DNA from: Gracilaria gracilis
Taxonomy: Eukaryota > Rhodophyta > Florideophyceae > Gracilariales > Gracilariaceae
Assembly: GCA_030374805.1 (NCBI GenBank)
Contig: JARGSG010000209.1
Location: forward strand, 62,001 to 126,000
Reading direction: 5' to 3'
Length of the DNA stretch: 64,000 bases
This document shows, one piece after another, positions 10,799 through 21,900 of this stretch (its first letter is position 1; each line of letters begins with the position of its first letter). The position numbers and the translations under genes are program-made. The notes below the pieces were generated by a model, which worked only from the letters and a program-made list of their open reading frames with translations, ran no database searches and was not told where the DNA came from.

Positions 10799-12988
10799 AA
10801 ACAGAGTTCATCCCATGGGCATGGAATTTACCGCAAGAAATCGATGCTGCCCTCCGAATGCTTGCGAAGGAGTTCATTTAGGACCTCAACAAGGTTTTGG
10901 TGAATGAGCAGTTCTACTCAATTTCCGAACCAGGACGATGGAAAGTTCTGAAGACGTTTACCAGAGAACCATCACGGGCATCTGCTGCGAGATTCGATAG
11001 TTTCTCAAATTCGCTTATGTCCTCCGTCATGGAGGCCATAAGCCCGTTGAAACTGAAAGAATCAGTAAACGTCCCGGGTATGGGGGTGACGCCGATATCC
11101 AAACCATAACCAGCCATAAAAGTTGAAGATGATGTGGAGGAGGTGGAGGAAATTGGAAACCAAGGGAGCCGAAGGAGGGGAGAGGCGAAGAAGGAGATGG
11201 TGATACGAACAGAGTGGCCGACATTGGGAAAGGAAGTACTGGTGACGAAGCGTCCTGGGTCAGGCGTAATACCTCCACCATTCATTGCGTCGTTGGATGA
11301 CAAAATGGCTTTCCGAAGTTGTGAGGAGTTGATGGAGAAGTACTTTCGCTTGTACAATTGCGGGTTTGAGGATATGGTAGAGATGGACGAGACGTTGCGC
11401 AGAGATGGTGTGTCTTCGTTAGGAAAAGTTCAACTGGTTCTCATGGACCCTCCGTACAACATCCGAGGGAACAAGAACCTAAAAAACAGCTGGTACGATG
11501 TACTGAGCCCTCAGGACATGAAGAAAGCTGCAAAGCTTCTATCAAGACTGCTACGTCCTGGGGGCCATTTCGTGATCTTTAGTGCTTTCGAGCAGGTCCA
11601 GCAATGGAGAGATGTACTTTCTGCCATTGGGGCAAAAGACGAAGACGGAGTACCAAGGCGTTCATTTGTTGTGTACCAGGTCCCAATGCACTTTGTACGG
11701 TCGCAAGGTAGCCCGATGCGCAACCCTGGACGTAGGTCGTGCTCTCTTTTCCCTGCAATGGAGTATGCTGTACATGGAGTTCGAGATGGTCTCAGCTACG
11801 CGCAGCAGCATGTGATGGTGAACTATGAGAACTTCAATTTCGCGCAGTCGAGGTACCCGGGGTACCACAGTGTCATTGACCAGGTACCCCCCCATGTCTC
11901 ATGGGAAGACTCTTCAGTGGAAGAGAAAGAAGGAAGGTGGGGGCTAGGTTTTACAAAAGGGGAGCTCGGAACAGAAACCTAGGGCATTGTTGAAGGAGCT
12001 AATCAGTCGGTTTTCCCAGGCTGGGGATATTGTGGTCGACTTGTTTGCGGGGACGTTTTCGACAGCAATGGCATGCATGGAGTTACAAAAGCATCGTAGG
12101 TTCATCGGGTGTGTGCCGGACCCTGACTGCTTTGCTCATGCTACGCACGGCGCAATTATTCAATTCTCATTGTGCGTGCCGGAAAATGAGACGGATATCG
12201 AGGTAACGCAGGAAGTTTGGAATGCTATGATTAGGGTGCTGAACTTATTTCCGAAGTGGAATGTACGCCCATCGAGATCATGGAAGGCTCCATCCGGCTA
12301 CCCCCCGTATCAAAGTTTCCTACGTATATTGTGGACTTTCTTGCGTCAATGTGGCGGGATGAGAGCTTGGTCACGACTGGTAGGCGTAAGGCCCTTCACG
12401 AATGGCCTCAAAATTTGCAAGATGAGGCTTCTGGATTGGAATGCATCGTTGGCACTGGAAGCGACGATGTGCGGTTGTCGTATCGGGAAGTCGGCGACTC
12501 GTCACCCTGGCGCCAGAGTGGGGGTGTTCACTACACGCCGATTTATGGAAAATGAAGAGATACGTTACTTCTATGGGACACTGGTGTACCATGACCTAAC
12601 GAAGAGAAAAGAGGAACAAAAGAAATATGGTGCAGGGTTATTGGGAGCCACTGCCGAACGCTTTCGGAAGTATGCGATGGAGTTTATCGTCCCCGGCGAT
12701 ATATTCCATAACCTCCCAGAAAGAAGACAAGGAGTAAGTTAAATACCTGTATGGATTGTCCCCGCTTCTTTTTAATTTGGTGGAACGATAAACGCCCCCA
12801 AATATATGGAAGATGATAAGAACATTGATGCAGTTGCCGATGGTGTGACGAAACGAAGAACTGCAAATGTGCGGGTCATTCGAATTCCAAATGCAAGACG
12901 CACTCCGCACCAACTACGAGAATACGAAATGCTTGCGGTGCGAGCACCTCGGAAACTAGAAGTGGGAGAGGATTTGTTCGCGGATTAA
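10799..12988 (+). pseudogene. DNA methyltransferase (DPPY type) fused to a SET domain, broken
   Basis: One frame carries an amino-methyltransferase catalytic motif, VLMDPPYNIRG (DPPY at 11446-11457), followed by a Rossmann segment ending LLRPGGHFVIFSAF. About 190 codons later comes the SAM-binding motif VVDLFAGTFSTAMA (from about 12032), so the order is catalytic motif first, then motif I, as in beta-class N6-adenine/N4-cytosine enzymes. Downstream is a SET-like start, GVFTTRRFMENEEIRYFYGT, and a SET-like end, LAVRAPRKLEVGEDLFAD. Breaks: in-frame stops in the N-terminal part (TAG near 10880, TAA at 11107), a frame change near 11950-11985, and an end just before the expected Tyr of the SET C-terminus. 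The N-terminus is cut by the LTR element at 10798. Two chromatin-methylating activities in one chain are inferred from motifs only. Confidence 0.7.
12734..12820 (+). other. Possible 87-nt intron in the SET region
   Basis: A GTAAGT donor at 12734 and an AG at 12819-12820 bracket a stretch with stops. Joining around it keeps the frame (phase 0 on both sides) and brings the two SET halves together. The length suits the other short introns in this window. No branch site is obvious, so the alternative is a decayed stretch. Confidence 0.4.
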
Positions 12989-13483
12989 TAATTAGAGTAT
13001 AGCTGAGGTATATCGGCAAATCCTATTATAGTAACCCAGAGAAGCAGGTGGATATGCAATGGATATGCATTGGATATACGAATGACTGTATGAAACATGA
13101 GCAGTTAGGAATACGGGTAAGATATGCAAAAGATATCCGGTTGATATACAAATACTATGCGAATAATATGCGGAAAGACAGACTACTGACATACGGGTTC
13201 TGTTCCTCAGATATAACCTAAGATACAGCACTAAATATATCCCGGTGTTATTTTCTTCTATAGCTCGTTCGCACCGTATGATGTGCTAATGACACACCGT
13301 TGCCGCCAGAAGTGTTTTCCCAGAATTTTATTGGCAGGAAATATTTTGCTCAAACTAACAATGGAAATGTCTTATAACAATGAGAATGGGTAACGTCACG
13401 CTTTGCATAACGTTACCGATCATTATTCTGGGTCACCATTCAGTAACTGTAGTGTCACATTCTTCTGTCACTTGTGTCACTCG
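12989..13483. other. Non-coding AT-rich spacer with GATATGCA-type repeats
   Basis: No gene seen. Between about 13050 and 13165 the words GGATATGCA, GGATATAC and AGATATGCA recur several times, as in subterminal repeats of some transposons. A short run of TGTCACTTGTGTCAC-type words follows near 13465-13490. Confidence 0.5.
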
Positions 13484-16400
13484 CTATACAATCAGCCCAC
13501 CAAGCTGAGCTTCTCCGTTTGGGTCTGGCGAAAGTGGATCCAAGAAGTGTCTTCGTCCCCCGTGATCGAAGAACGCTATCGAACGCGAGATTGCTTTCAA
13601 GTTCTCTACGCTGCGCAGAGTGTCACGAATACTACCACGCCTGATCCCTGCAGATAACGCCACTGACGGCACTCCAGTTACTCGATCCTTTCTCAGCCCA
13701 TGCATCCAGTCCACTCGCGCCATGTTGAACAATCTAATGTATGTGAGCTGCTCTCCAGGTCTGCGGTACGCCACCTTTGCTTTCCAAATCTCATCGATAC
13801 AGCCATAGAACACCTGACGCTGATTCTGACTGCTGGAAGAGAACCGCTCCGTTGCACCCTCTTCATGCCCAAACTCCCCAGCGATCCAACACCTTTGTCG
13901 CGCACGGTGAGTATTTTGCGCTAGTCTCCGCTGATATTCCGAACGACCTTCAAATTGAATCTCAACTTCTCCATTCGCAAGAAGTACTTTCGCAAAAAGC
14001 TGCAAGTTAATGATGCTCACACGTAGCTTGTTATTGGCAGCTGTCCACTTGCGTAGGCAAAAGCCTGACGATACCGCTCTGTGCCACGGGCGTGAACACC
14101 TCTCCCTGTCATACGACGCCATAGTAGTACATCTTTATCACTTTCGGAGTCAGAAGATAAGTTGTTACTATCGCGAGGTGACACAGCTTCGTGGTTATTG
14201 TGCAGTGCTCCATCATTCCCACTCCCGGTCTCATGATTTGAATCCTCGTTCACGTCAATACGTTTAATACAGGTAGTATTTTGAAGTAAAGCGATCTTCT
14301 TACACAAACCACCGTTGCATGCTCGAAGCGCAAACAAAGTGTGTGTTTTATGGAACAGATTTGCTTCAGGCCAGTTTGTAGAGTTCGTCATGTTACCAAG
14401 TCTTCCTGCCACTCGTTCAACGATGAATTGGAAAACATTTTGCAGAGGCCCGCATTCCAGAAGCTTTTCAGGGAAATGAAGGACGGCGTGCGTGGTTGGA
14501 GTTAAACAAAACGCGTGTGCCTCGTTGACATAAATTATTCAACAAAAAGAGATTGTTCTATCTGCATGAGGCTCCTTAATTCTGTCACATGTGACCGAGA
14601 TGGGCATGTGTCGAAAAGTATGTGGGTTATCCTGCTAGTGGTGGACCACAATCTACTAATTCGAACATCAATATTGCCTCCACGAAACAAAACTGGGCCA
14701 TAATACAGAGCAAGATTCTTATAATCTTCTGCTTTAAAACCTGAAATGTATTCAAACGACTCTGGAGGTCTTCCCCAATGTGCTAGAAATCCTTCATATC
14801 CGCGAGATAAGGATGCGTTAATCTCAGAAACGGTTGAACGAGTCAGCACAAATGGAGAGTTTCGTGATAAGCATTGTTTGTGAGGACCAATGCAAAGAGA
14901 TGCCGTGTGTTTCACCCAGCCAAGAAGCCATTGATGCATTGGATCGTAAGGTACCCCTTTTACAACGTCGATTGAGAGTTTTGACACTTCTGGGCGTCGC
15001 TTGACCCCCGTATCCTTCCTCAATCTCTCCAATTCAGCACTTCTCTGCGTCGATCTTTGTGACTCAATAGCACGCCATATACCTGTTGCATCCTTGTGTG
15101 ACCGTGGGTTTGGACATTCTGACTCAATCCATGTGCTTTTCTCACTGTCAAGTCTTCCCTTTATTGCCTTCTTTCTGTACTTCATTCCAAGCTCTGGGAG
15201 CATTTGCAACGACTTTCCAACCCTTCGGGCTACCTTCTTACATCTTCGACAAGGTAGCTTGGCATTATGGCCTTTCATACCAATCAGTTTACTGGCTGCA
15301 GGCCAGTCAGCAGTGATAAACAAGACAAACGCATACATTGTTCTCTTTTTTCCATCAGCGCAGAGTACTTGAATTCCGTTCTCGAGTTCTCGTAGATCAG
15401 CAACAACTGGTTGGAAGAAAGTGTCGAATAAACTATTGTCGTGTGACCCTGGGACAAATGAAGTAATCAAAGTGTTTGCCCCTTTAAACCGGAGGTTACA
15501 GTTAAAGTTCAGAACAACAAATATCAATGGCCAGGTTAATCTGCTTGCCTTTCGTCCCTTGAATACCTCAAAACCATCTGAAGAAAACGTTAGAAATACC
15601 TACAACTCTTTTTCTTGTTTCCAAGTTAGCATTCTCCTCCCAAATGTTTTCCTGAAGTGCGTTCCACCGTAATAGTCTTTGAGATATATGTCGTTTTCTA
15701 TGCTTTCATCTTTACCATTGTCCCTTGCCTCAATGCAACCTTCCACCAAAGCGAAGAAAGACTCCGCTTCAGCACATAACGACTTCAACATCTCTGATGG
15801 TCTTCTGTACCAGAACTTGCGGTTCAGAGAGACATTTCTGCCGCAGTCATCAGCTGGGCAGATATTCAAATCTGCGTCATGGCTTGAATAGAATGCAGCG
15901 TGCTCTTCGGCACACATGAAGCCAAAGTGTTTTCGGACACCACATCTGGAAATAGCGAAATTAAGTAACCCATCATAGCTATAACGTCATTGCACAACCG
16001 CATTTCGGAGGAGAGAACGAGATTGGTTCTTGGACAGTCCTCCATTCTCAATGATGTTCAATACGTCTATGAGTCTTCGTATTTCTTTCTCCTTTGCATC
16101 ACCTTGGAAGCCATGCACAACAAAGTGCTCCTGTGTTGAGGGTAAACTGTCAGTCGTTCCTATTGCAGAAAGAAAGTGGTTATTTTCCCTCAAAGATAGG
16201 TTCGTGGCAACAGGATGTAGGTTGATTGCCTCAAGTTGTGTGGGGTTCTCCATAGGATGCATCGGAATATGAATGTCGATCTGAGGCTGTGCATCACTCT
16301 TGCTTTCGTGTGTAAGTACAGCTCCTAGTGGAGATGATAGATTACGTAGGTCCAGTAGCTCCACAGATTGAATATGTGATGGATCTTCAAGTACATCGTT

Positions 16401-16868
16401 CAATGCATTTGGATCATATGCACTTTGAGTTTGATTGATGTGCAAATCTGGTACACTGTTCGTTCGAGCACGACGAGCAGCAGAGGTTCCGACATATCGA
16501 TAAGAAACTGGGCATCGTGAGAAATGACCAGATTGATCTCGCTCAAGATGTGAAGGGGAGGCCTTCGAAGAAGCATATACTGGTATGGAGGAAAATTGAT
16601 GATCATCCAGACCGCCTAAATCGCTGATATCAGGGGTGCTCGAACGAGGAATACAGCTTTCTTTCTGTGCTACGGCGTTTCTTCCATGTCCTTCATACTC
16701 TTTTCTCAAGTCCTGCTCCCATGAATTCTCGTAAATAGACTCTGTAGATACTGTGCCCTGTGAAGAAGACGTGGGGTGGTTTTCAGGTCGACTCCTTTTT
16801 GAAAATCCTGGTTGCTCCACCGCATTCGTACCGAGGCTTCTTCGCATCTTTAACTTTTCAGAGTACAC
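13484..16868 (-). pseudogene. tnp2-like transposase (EnSpm/Plavaka-type DNA transposon), broken
   Basis: Three consecutive minus-strand segments share one frame. The N-terminal part (16868-15987) is Ser-rich and unstructured. The next has CPADDCGRNVSLNRKFWYRR, the zinc-binding start of the tnp2 domain, and then FSSDGFEVFKGRKASRLTWP. The third (15527-14535) has ITADWPAASKLIGMKGHNAK followed by a CRRC pair, typical of Plavaka-like tnp2 transposases. In-frame stops fall near 15987 and 15597. The C-terminal pieces (14412-14017 and 14122-13484) lie in two further frames and are only weakly family-like. The enzyme cuts and pastes the element. Terminal inverted repeats were not identified. Some of the stops could sit in introns, but the two C-terminal frame changes point to decay. 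Confidence 0.7.
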
Positions 16869-17317
16869 ATTTGAGAAATATATCAGGAGTTCCTATACAA
16901 AAGAGGTACTCAATTCACAGATAGTCAGTATTGTGCTCGAACAATAAGCATTGTTTCGTTTCGCATGAATACCCCGCCTTTTTGAAACGAAACTCTTGAA
17001 CCCACATTTTTGTATTTCAGCTGCCGTAAACTTCTTCATTCTTCCATCCTAGATCCAGAAGTGTAAAGTGTAAACTCTCCGAAACGCTCTATTTCCAGTT
17101 CTGTAGATTCCTCGCAGCACAAATCTTAACCTTCTTGCAATCTGGAAGGAGCTTCTTGCAAGCCAATACGAAAGCGAGTACTGAGCATCCCTTGTCAACT
17201 CTCTCTTCTTTCCGTGTCTGGCAACCTCTTTCTGTCGACAGATTAACGTTTGAATTTCCTGCTCTAGTGTTCAAGTATTCTACCTCGTTGAGGGATTTCT
17301 GCACTGCATAGTAAACG
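16869..17317. other. Shared upstream region between divergent genes
   Basis: About 450 bases between the start of the tnp2-like gene (minus) and the gene at 17318 (plus). It is AT-rich with no clear TATA box. The head-to-head arrangement suggests a two-way promoter within one transposon, which is inference. Confidence 0.4.
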
Positions 17318-18256
17318 ATGAATCCTACTTCTTCGGATGCTATTCGTAGCACGGCTGCTGACAGCACCCTTGCTCAGGGTATGGAGAGAAGTATCTCCGT
17401 TCCCACCAGGATTGAGTCCCGCCACAAAGACAAGCATGGAGTGCAAGGAAAGGGTTCGCAGCGCAGCATGCGGGAGATCTTCAATCGAAAATTTGCGCAG
17501 ATGGAGAACAGGCAGTATGGTTCAATGAAACCGCTCTCAGAAGAATTTGTGACGTCAGTCATGAAAAGTATCCGAGGGCACGTGTACAATGTACGTCTGG
17601 TTGACGGAATTGGAACTCTTACCTATCGCAAACTCCAGAGGGAACATTCTTCGATTCTTATTGAGCTCCGTTCTAAGATTGAGAAGCATTACAGGATTCT
17701 CAAGTATTCAGAAGGACAGTGGGCTGTGAACATGTTAATTTAAGAGGCAATGCGCAGAGACAGAAAATATAATGGGCCACGGAGCAAAGTACAGAAACCC
17801 CCTTCCGCCTCACCTGCACAGGTAGATGTTGTGCTTCCCGATTGTTCACAAGACGTACCGAGCTCGCAAGGAATGGATGTTGCCCCTGTTTTCGAAGATT
17901 ATGAAGCAGGTCATTCACTAAGGAACCATGAAACCAGAACTCATGGAGCACAAGAAAACGAAAATACTGTCCGTAATGATTGGGTGATGCAAACGGAAGT
18001 AGTACAAAACCAGATCGGCGAAACGACATACATCCCGCACACCGAAGATGAGGAGGAGATAATGCCTGTACAAGCTTCTCCTAGTATTACCTGCAATGTG
18101 TCTCTGGCCACCAGCACGCAAAGCGCCATCGTATCACGTTCACGTAGACGTGGACGTACAGTATACCCACTGCACAGCAGGGTTCCAGATCAAGAGCAGT
18201 TTCTAGACCCATCAGAGGAAGAGGTGTTCAAAAAGCGCGGGCACTGTCAGGTTTGA
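17318..18256 (+). pseudogene. Unrecognised protein, possible second gene of the tnp2-like element
   Basis: Two plus-strand stretches share one frame: 17318-17743 (ATG start, 141 codons) and 17750-18256, separated by a single TAA and two sense codons. The first contains a basic, helical segment (EFVTSVMKSIRGHVYNVRLV, then LIELRSKIEKHYRILKYSEG) that could bind DNA. The second is acidic and disordered, with a basic patch SRSRRRGRTVYP. No family was recognised. CACTA-type elements often carry a second, DNA-binding protein beside tnp2, and this gene starts 449 bases from the transposase on the other strand, so that role is a reasonable guess. The stop could be a nonsense mutation or could mark two genes. 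Confidence 0.45.
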
Positions 18257-19314
18257 GAGCTAATTCGATGAGTCCACGTGGTTCCATTTCAAAGGGAACC
18301 CCAAGTCAGCTTTGAGTACGACTTTCATTATGATCAACATCAAATGTTAGAATGTGTCTACGTATACACCAGCATAAATCATTGTTTGCTTTCTTTATAT
18401 CAGCTTTTCTTTCGGGAGAAATGGTGGTCGGCTTCGTGGTCTGGATGTCTAGTGGGTTTAAATTCAAGGGTAATGAAGTGCAGTATCATAGTCCCTGTTT
18501 GTAGCATACCTCCGTAGTAATAATGGTCTCTGCCCTTTTTCAAGCTGTCCTTGCAAAGTAACATTACCATACAGGTACATGTGTGGAGCGGTCATTCGCC
18601 ACATCTGGTGTGCACTGCAATTACATAACTGATTATGAAGTGAGCATCAGTATTTAAAAACGTACAGCATTTGGAGAGTAACATATGCGACGCAGAAGTT
18701 CTAACTTATGTCTGTGACAACGCGGTTGTTTGCAGAGTGAATACATTAGAATTGCAGACATTATAAACATATCAAACCTTCTTTGTGTGTGAAAGCCCTC
18801 TCGAGTCCGAGAGGGAAGGCACAAGACAACATAAGAGATACCACCGTATGAGTTCCAATTTAGACACATTTGCAGAGTTGAACTCGAGACTGGAAGGAAA
18901 GAAACAATAGTTAGATTCCTCTTTCGGTTTCGATTGAAGACAGAAAGCATGTCGCAGTAATTTTCCGCGTATGTTAGCGCAACAGATATCTTAATGTTTT
19001 GCATTCAATGGTATCTTCGAAGCCGCTGAAGTTTAGCGAGCCTTTGTGTTACACAAATTAGTACGTCAGCCATATTTGGGTTCTCCTTCGTTGGTCATGA
19101 CTTCAGTAGGAAGATGGAGTGTGAGAAAAGCATCGCAAGGCCTCTTCGTGACGTGTAATTGCCGTATTACCGCGTTGGTGAACACAGTTGTATGCTTCAC
19201 ACTCATAGAAGAGAACTCTCTCCATTTGCAGGAAAGTAACGCAGCCTGTTCAACAAGCGTTGCGATCTTAGAAGAACCGATGAGTGCAGAGATGAACAAC
19301 ATTCATTTGCAAAT
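18257..19314. other. No gene seen, AT-rich spacer
   Basis: Only short, composition-driven open frames on both strands. No repeat structure, RNA gene or transposon end was recognised here. Confidence 0.5.
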
Positions 19315-20803
19315 TTGACACATGGACACAGCATTACCCGCTACACGAGTCATGATGTCGCACGCGGCACGACGGCGGCGCCCGCGCGCTTCGCTATAAA
19401 GCGCTTGCCCTTCTGCGAGCCACTTCTGCCGCTGCCGCTGCACGCGGCGTCCAACGCACAGTCGCCGCCACCACCGTCGCTGCATGTGGCGGTCGAGCGA
19501 GTGCGCTCGCGCGCTGCCAGCCCGTCGCGCGAGTTGCCTTCGCGCGAGCCGCCGTCGCGCCGCGTGTGTCGCGTGCGCCGCGTGCGTCGGGTGCCCGCGC
19601 CCCCGCCGTTGCCGTCGTTAACGCCGACGCTGAGTTCACCACCGCCGCCGCCGGCACCGCAGCCGCCCACGCCGGTGGGGCCCCTGACATTGCTGGCGCT
19701 TTCCTCCGGCGCACTGGGGCGCAGCGTATGCGCCACGCTACGCAACTTTCAGCGCCGCGCGGCCGCGCTGCAGCTGCCACTCAGCGAGGGCGACGCGTGC
19801 CAAGATGACGTGCAAGACGGCGCCGACGCGTACCCGGAAATTGGCCCCACGTACGTGCCTGCGCCAGCCAGCGCGGTGGCGCGAGCACCCGTCCCATGCT
19901 ACGCCGTGGTGCAGCGCGCATAGCCTACTCCGCGTGCACTTTGCGACTGGCGTGAAGAAAGCGTGTTTGCAACACGCGCTTCTGCCGCCGTGCTACGCGC
20001 GCTGCCGCCCAGCCTGCCTTTGGACGCCATGTGTTTGTGCGCCGCCGCGTGCTACGCGAGCTGCTACGCGTGTCCGCCGCCTTCGTGTCCTCGCCGCGCG
20101 CGCACGCGCTGCAGCGCCCCGCCACCGCCGCTGCCGCCGTCGCCGCGAGGGGCACCTGGAGGCGGTGCTGCACCTCAGGCGCCGCCCGCTGCCCGGCGTG
20201 CGTACGGTGGCGGCGCGCTGCCCGCGTCGCGCTTCGCGTGCGCATCGCGACGCTAACCCGTCACTCATTCTGTAGATGAACGACGACAGTCGCTCCGGCG
20301 GCGCGCTGTGCCCCGTGTGTCGCCAGCGCAACCAATTCTTCACATGGCGCGTCTTGTACCTGCCCGACGGCGCCGCCGCGCTGTACACCCCGCTCATTCA
20401 CGCGCCGCCGCCGCTCCGCGCGCACGCCGCCGCGCTTGCCGCCTGCAACACGTCGCCGTGCTCCGCCGCCGCTGCCGCTGCCGCTGATGCTGCCGCTGAT
20501 GCTGCCGCTGCTGACGCTGCGCCCGCCGCCGAAGCGCCCTCCAAGCGCGCGCGCGCCGCCAACGTGCGCGCTGCCGCCGATGCGCCGTCGCGCGCCTCGC
20601 GCAGCCGCACCGCGCTCGTGGGCGCGTATTTCATGGCGCCCAACAAACTGCCGCACGTGGGCCATGTCATCTCCACGGCGTACGTCACGGCGTCGCTGCG
20701 AACCTTCGACACCAGTGTGGCCAGGCCGGACGTCCAGCACATCCGCCTGCGCACCACCGGGACAAAGGCGCGCCAGAGTTGCCCGGTGCAGCTGCTGCTG
20801 TGA
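19315..20803 (+). pseudogene. GC-rich low-complexity coding candidate with a possible RING remnant
   Basis: This island is far richer in G+C than its surroundings and is full of GCC/CGC triplets, so every frame is open for long stretches and most apparent proteins are composition artefacts. Two pieces look less random: 19315-19923 (Pro/Arg-rich, ending EGDACQDDVQDGADAYPEIG) and 20276-20803. The latter begins after a good splice acceptor (CATTCTGTAG) and holds ALCPVCRQRNQFFTWRVLYL, like the second half of a RING finger in a TRAIP-type ubiquitin ligase, followed by a long Ala-rich run. The first half of such a RING was not found. A TGA at 20801-20803 separates this from the next frame-mate. Confidence 0.3.
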
Positions 20804-21445
20804 AGCGACCGTCGCAGCCAGGGCCCGCTTGTGGCGCAGCGCGTGCAGGAGGTTGCGTGGTATGCAAAACAGATCGCAGACCCCTCGCTGCAGTCGGAAC
20901 AGTGGTTGGCCACCCCGCTCGTGTCCGTGTCTACCATGCGCCCTTCGTCGTGGCGCGAGCTCAATTCCAGCGATGGCAGGAGCGTGTCGGTGCCCGCCAG
21001 CTGGGAGCCTACCGCCCAGAGATGGATCCTGTTCGACATTGATGACCTGCAGGGACTGGCCCGCTGTGTTTCTCAAGTGGCGTCAAAGCTCGTGCTGGTC
21101 GCTCGCAGGAATCCGGAGCTCAGCGGCAGGTTCTTGGTCGTGCACACCAGTCCGCAAGGTGTGCATTTGTGGGCCGAGTTACGAGAGGTTCGCCAGCACC
21201 CCAAAGAGTGGTTTCGCAAAGAGCAAGTTGGCGTGTGGTATGCCGAATTGGGCTATCGCTTGCTCCGTGCGTGCCATCGTGCGGGTACTACTGACGGTCT
21301 GGTCGACATGAGTTCGGGCGCCGCTGGCAGATTTGCCCGAAGGCCGGGGTGGAGGCTTCTCAAAGATGGTTCCTTGTTTTGGTCACGCGTCGTCATGCAT
21401 GTTCCCGTTCCTGTTAAGAATCGCAAACCGATAATGCTCTCCTAG
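20804..21445 (+). CDS. Primase-polymerase-like (AEP-like) fragment
   Basis: Open from just after a TGA to a TAG at 21443-21445, about 213 codons. The first in-frame ATG is at 20936. The chain has ILFDIDDL, then VVHTSPQGVHLWAELREV, then GLVDMSSGAAGRFARRPGW. Acidic hhhDhD, an SxxGxH block and a later hD match the three motifs of archaeo-eukaryotic primase-polymerases, and the RRPGWR tail is like replication proteins of mobile DNA. This reading is from motifs alone. The frame is the same as the RING-like piece upstream, so the two could once have been one gene, or this could be a separate transferred gene that has lost its start. No partner helicase was seen. Confidence 0.35.
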   Translation, partial: SDRRSQGPLVAQRVQEVAWYAKQIADPSLQSEQWLATPLVSVSTMRPSSWRELNSSDGRSVSVPASWEPTAQRWILFDIDDLQGLARCVSQVASKLVLVARRNPELSGRFLVVHTSPQGVHLWAELREVRQHPKEWFRKEQVGVWYAELGYRLLRACHRAGTTDGLVDMSSGAAGRFARRPGWRLLKDGSLFWSRVVMHVPVPVKNRKPIMLS

Positions 21446-21741
21446 ATGCTTTTCAAACGTTCGGCTTGACAAGCAACACTTGTCGCCTTACTCCAATGTG
21501 CACTGCCTTTGCACAACCAGCGCGCTTCTTGCCAGTACCGCCGCCACCAACTTTCACATCAGATGTGCCACCGTGCTGCCAATACCGCTTCAAAGCCTGA
21601 GTGAGGCTAGTACGCTTGCAAGCCTTACAAGGGAGCGCACTTTCCTGCTTCGACGAAACAACTCCCCATTTCAGTTTATTGCCCCGTGTGAGAGCGTACT
21701 GGTGTATGACTACAGTACTGATTCGCTTTGGTTGGCACTAA
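21446..21741. other. Short non-coding spacer up to the Harbinger insertion
   Basis: Weak open frames only. The stretch ends in GTTGGCACTAA, where the TAA at 21739-21741 is the target duplication of the element that follows. Confidence 0.4.
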
Positions 21742-21752
21742 GAGCACCTCCA
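21739..21752. repeat. Harbinger left end with TAA duplication
   Basis: TAA then GAGCACCTCCA. It pairs with 24571-24584 (TGGAGGTGCTC then TAA). Confidence 0.88.
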
Positions 21753-21900
21753 CCGGGCATGGAGAACGGGAACCAAAAAGAAAAACATCGACAACGTGGA
21801 AAGAACTGTATGGTCAAGACGTTTTTGTTCATTTACTTCTTTGCTTCAGAACCTGCAACTCTCCAACGGTAAACCCGGCTTTCGTCGCTACACCCCCATC

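Noticed and set aside
19805-20275. Arg-rich frame upstream of the RING-like piece
   Set aside because: More than a fifth Arg with no pattern; an out-of-frame reading of a GC-rich stretch.
20261-21076. Long minus-strand frame rich in Gly/Arg/Ala
   Set aside because: It mirrors the GC-rich plus-strand sequence, lacks domain features, and is explained by triplet bias.
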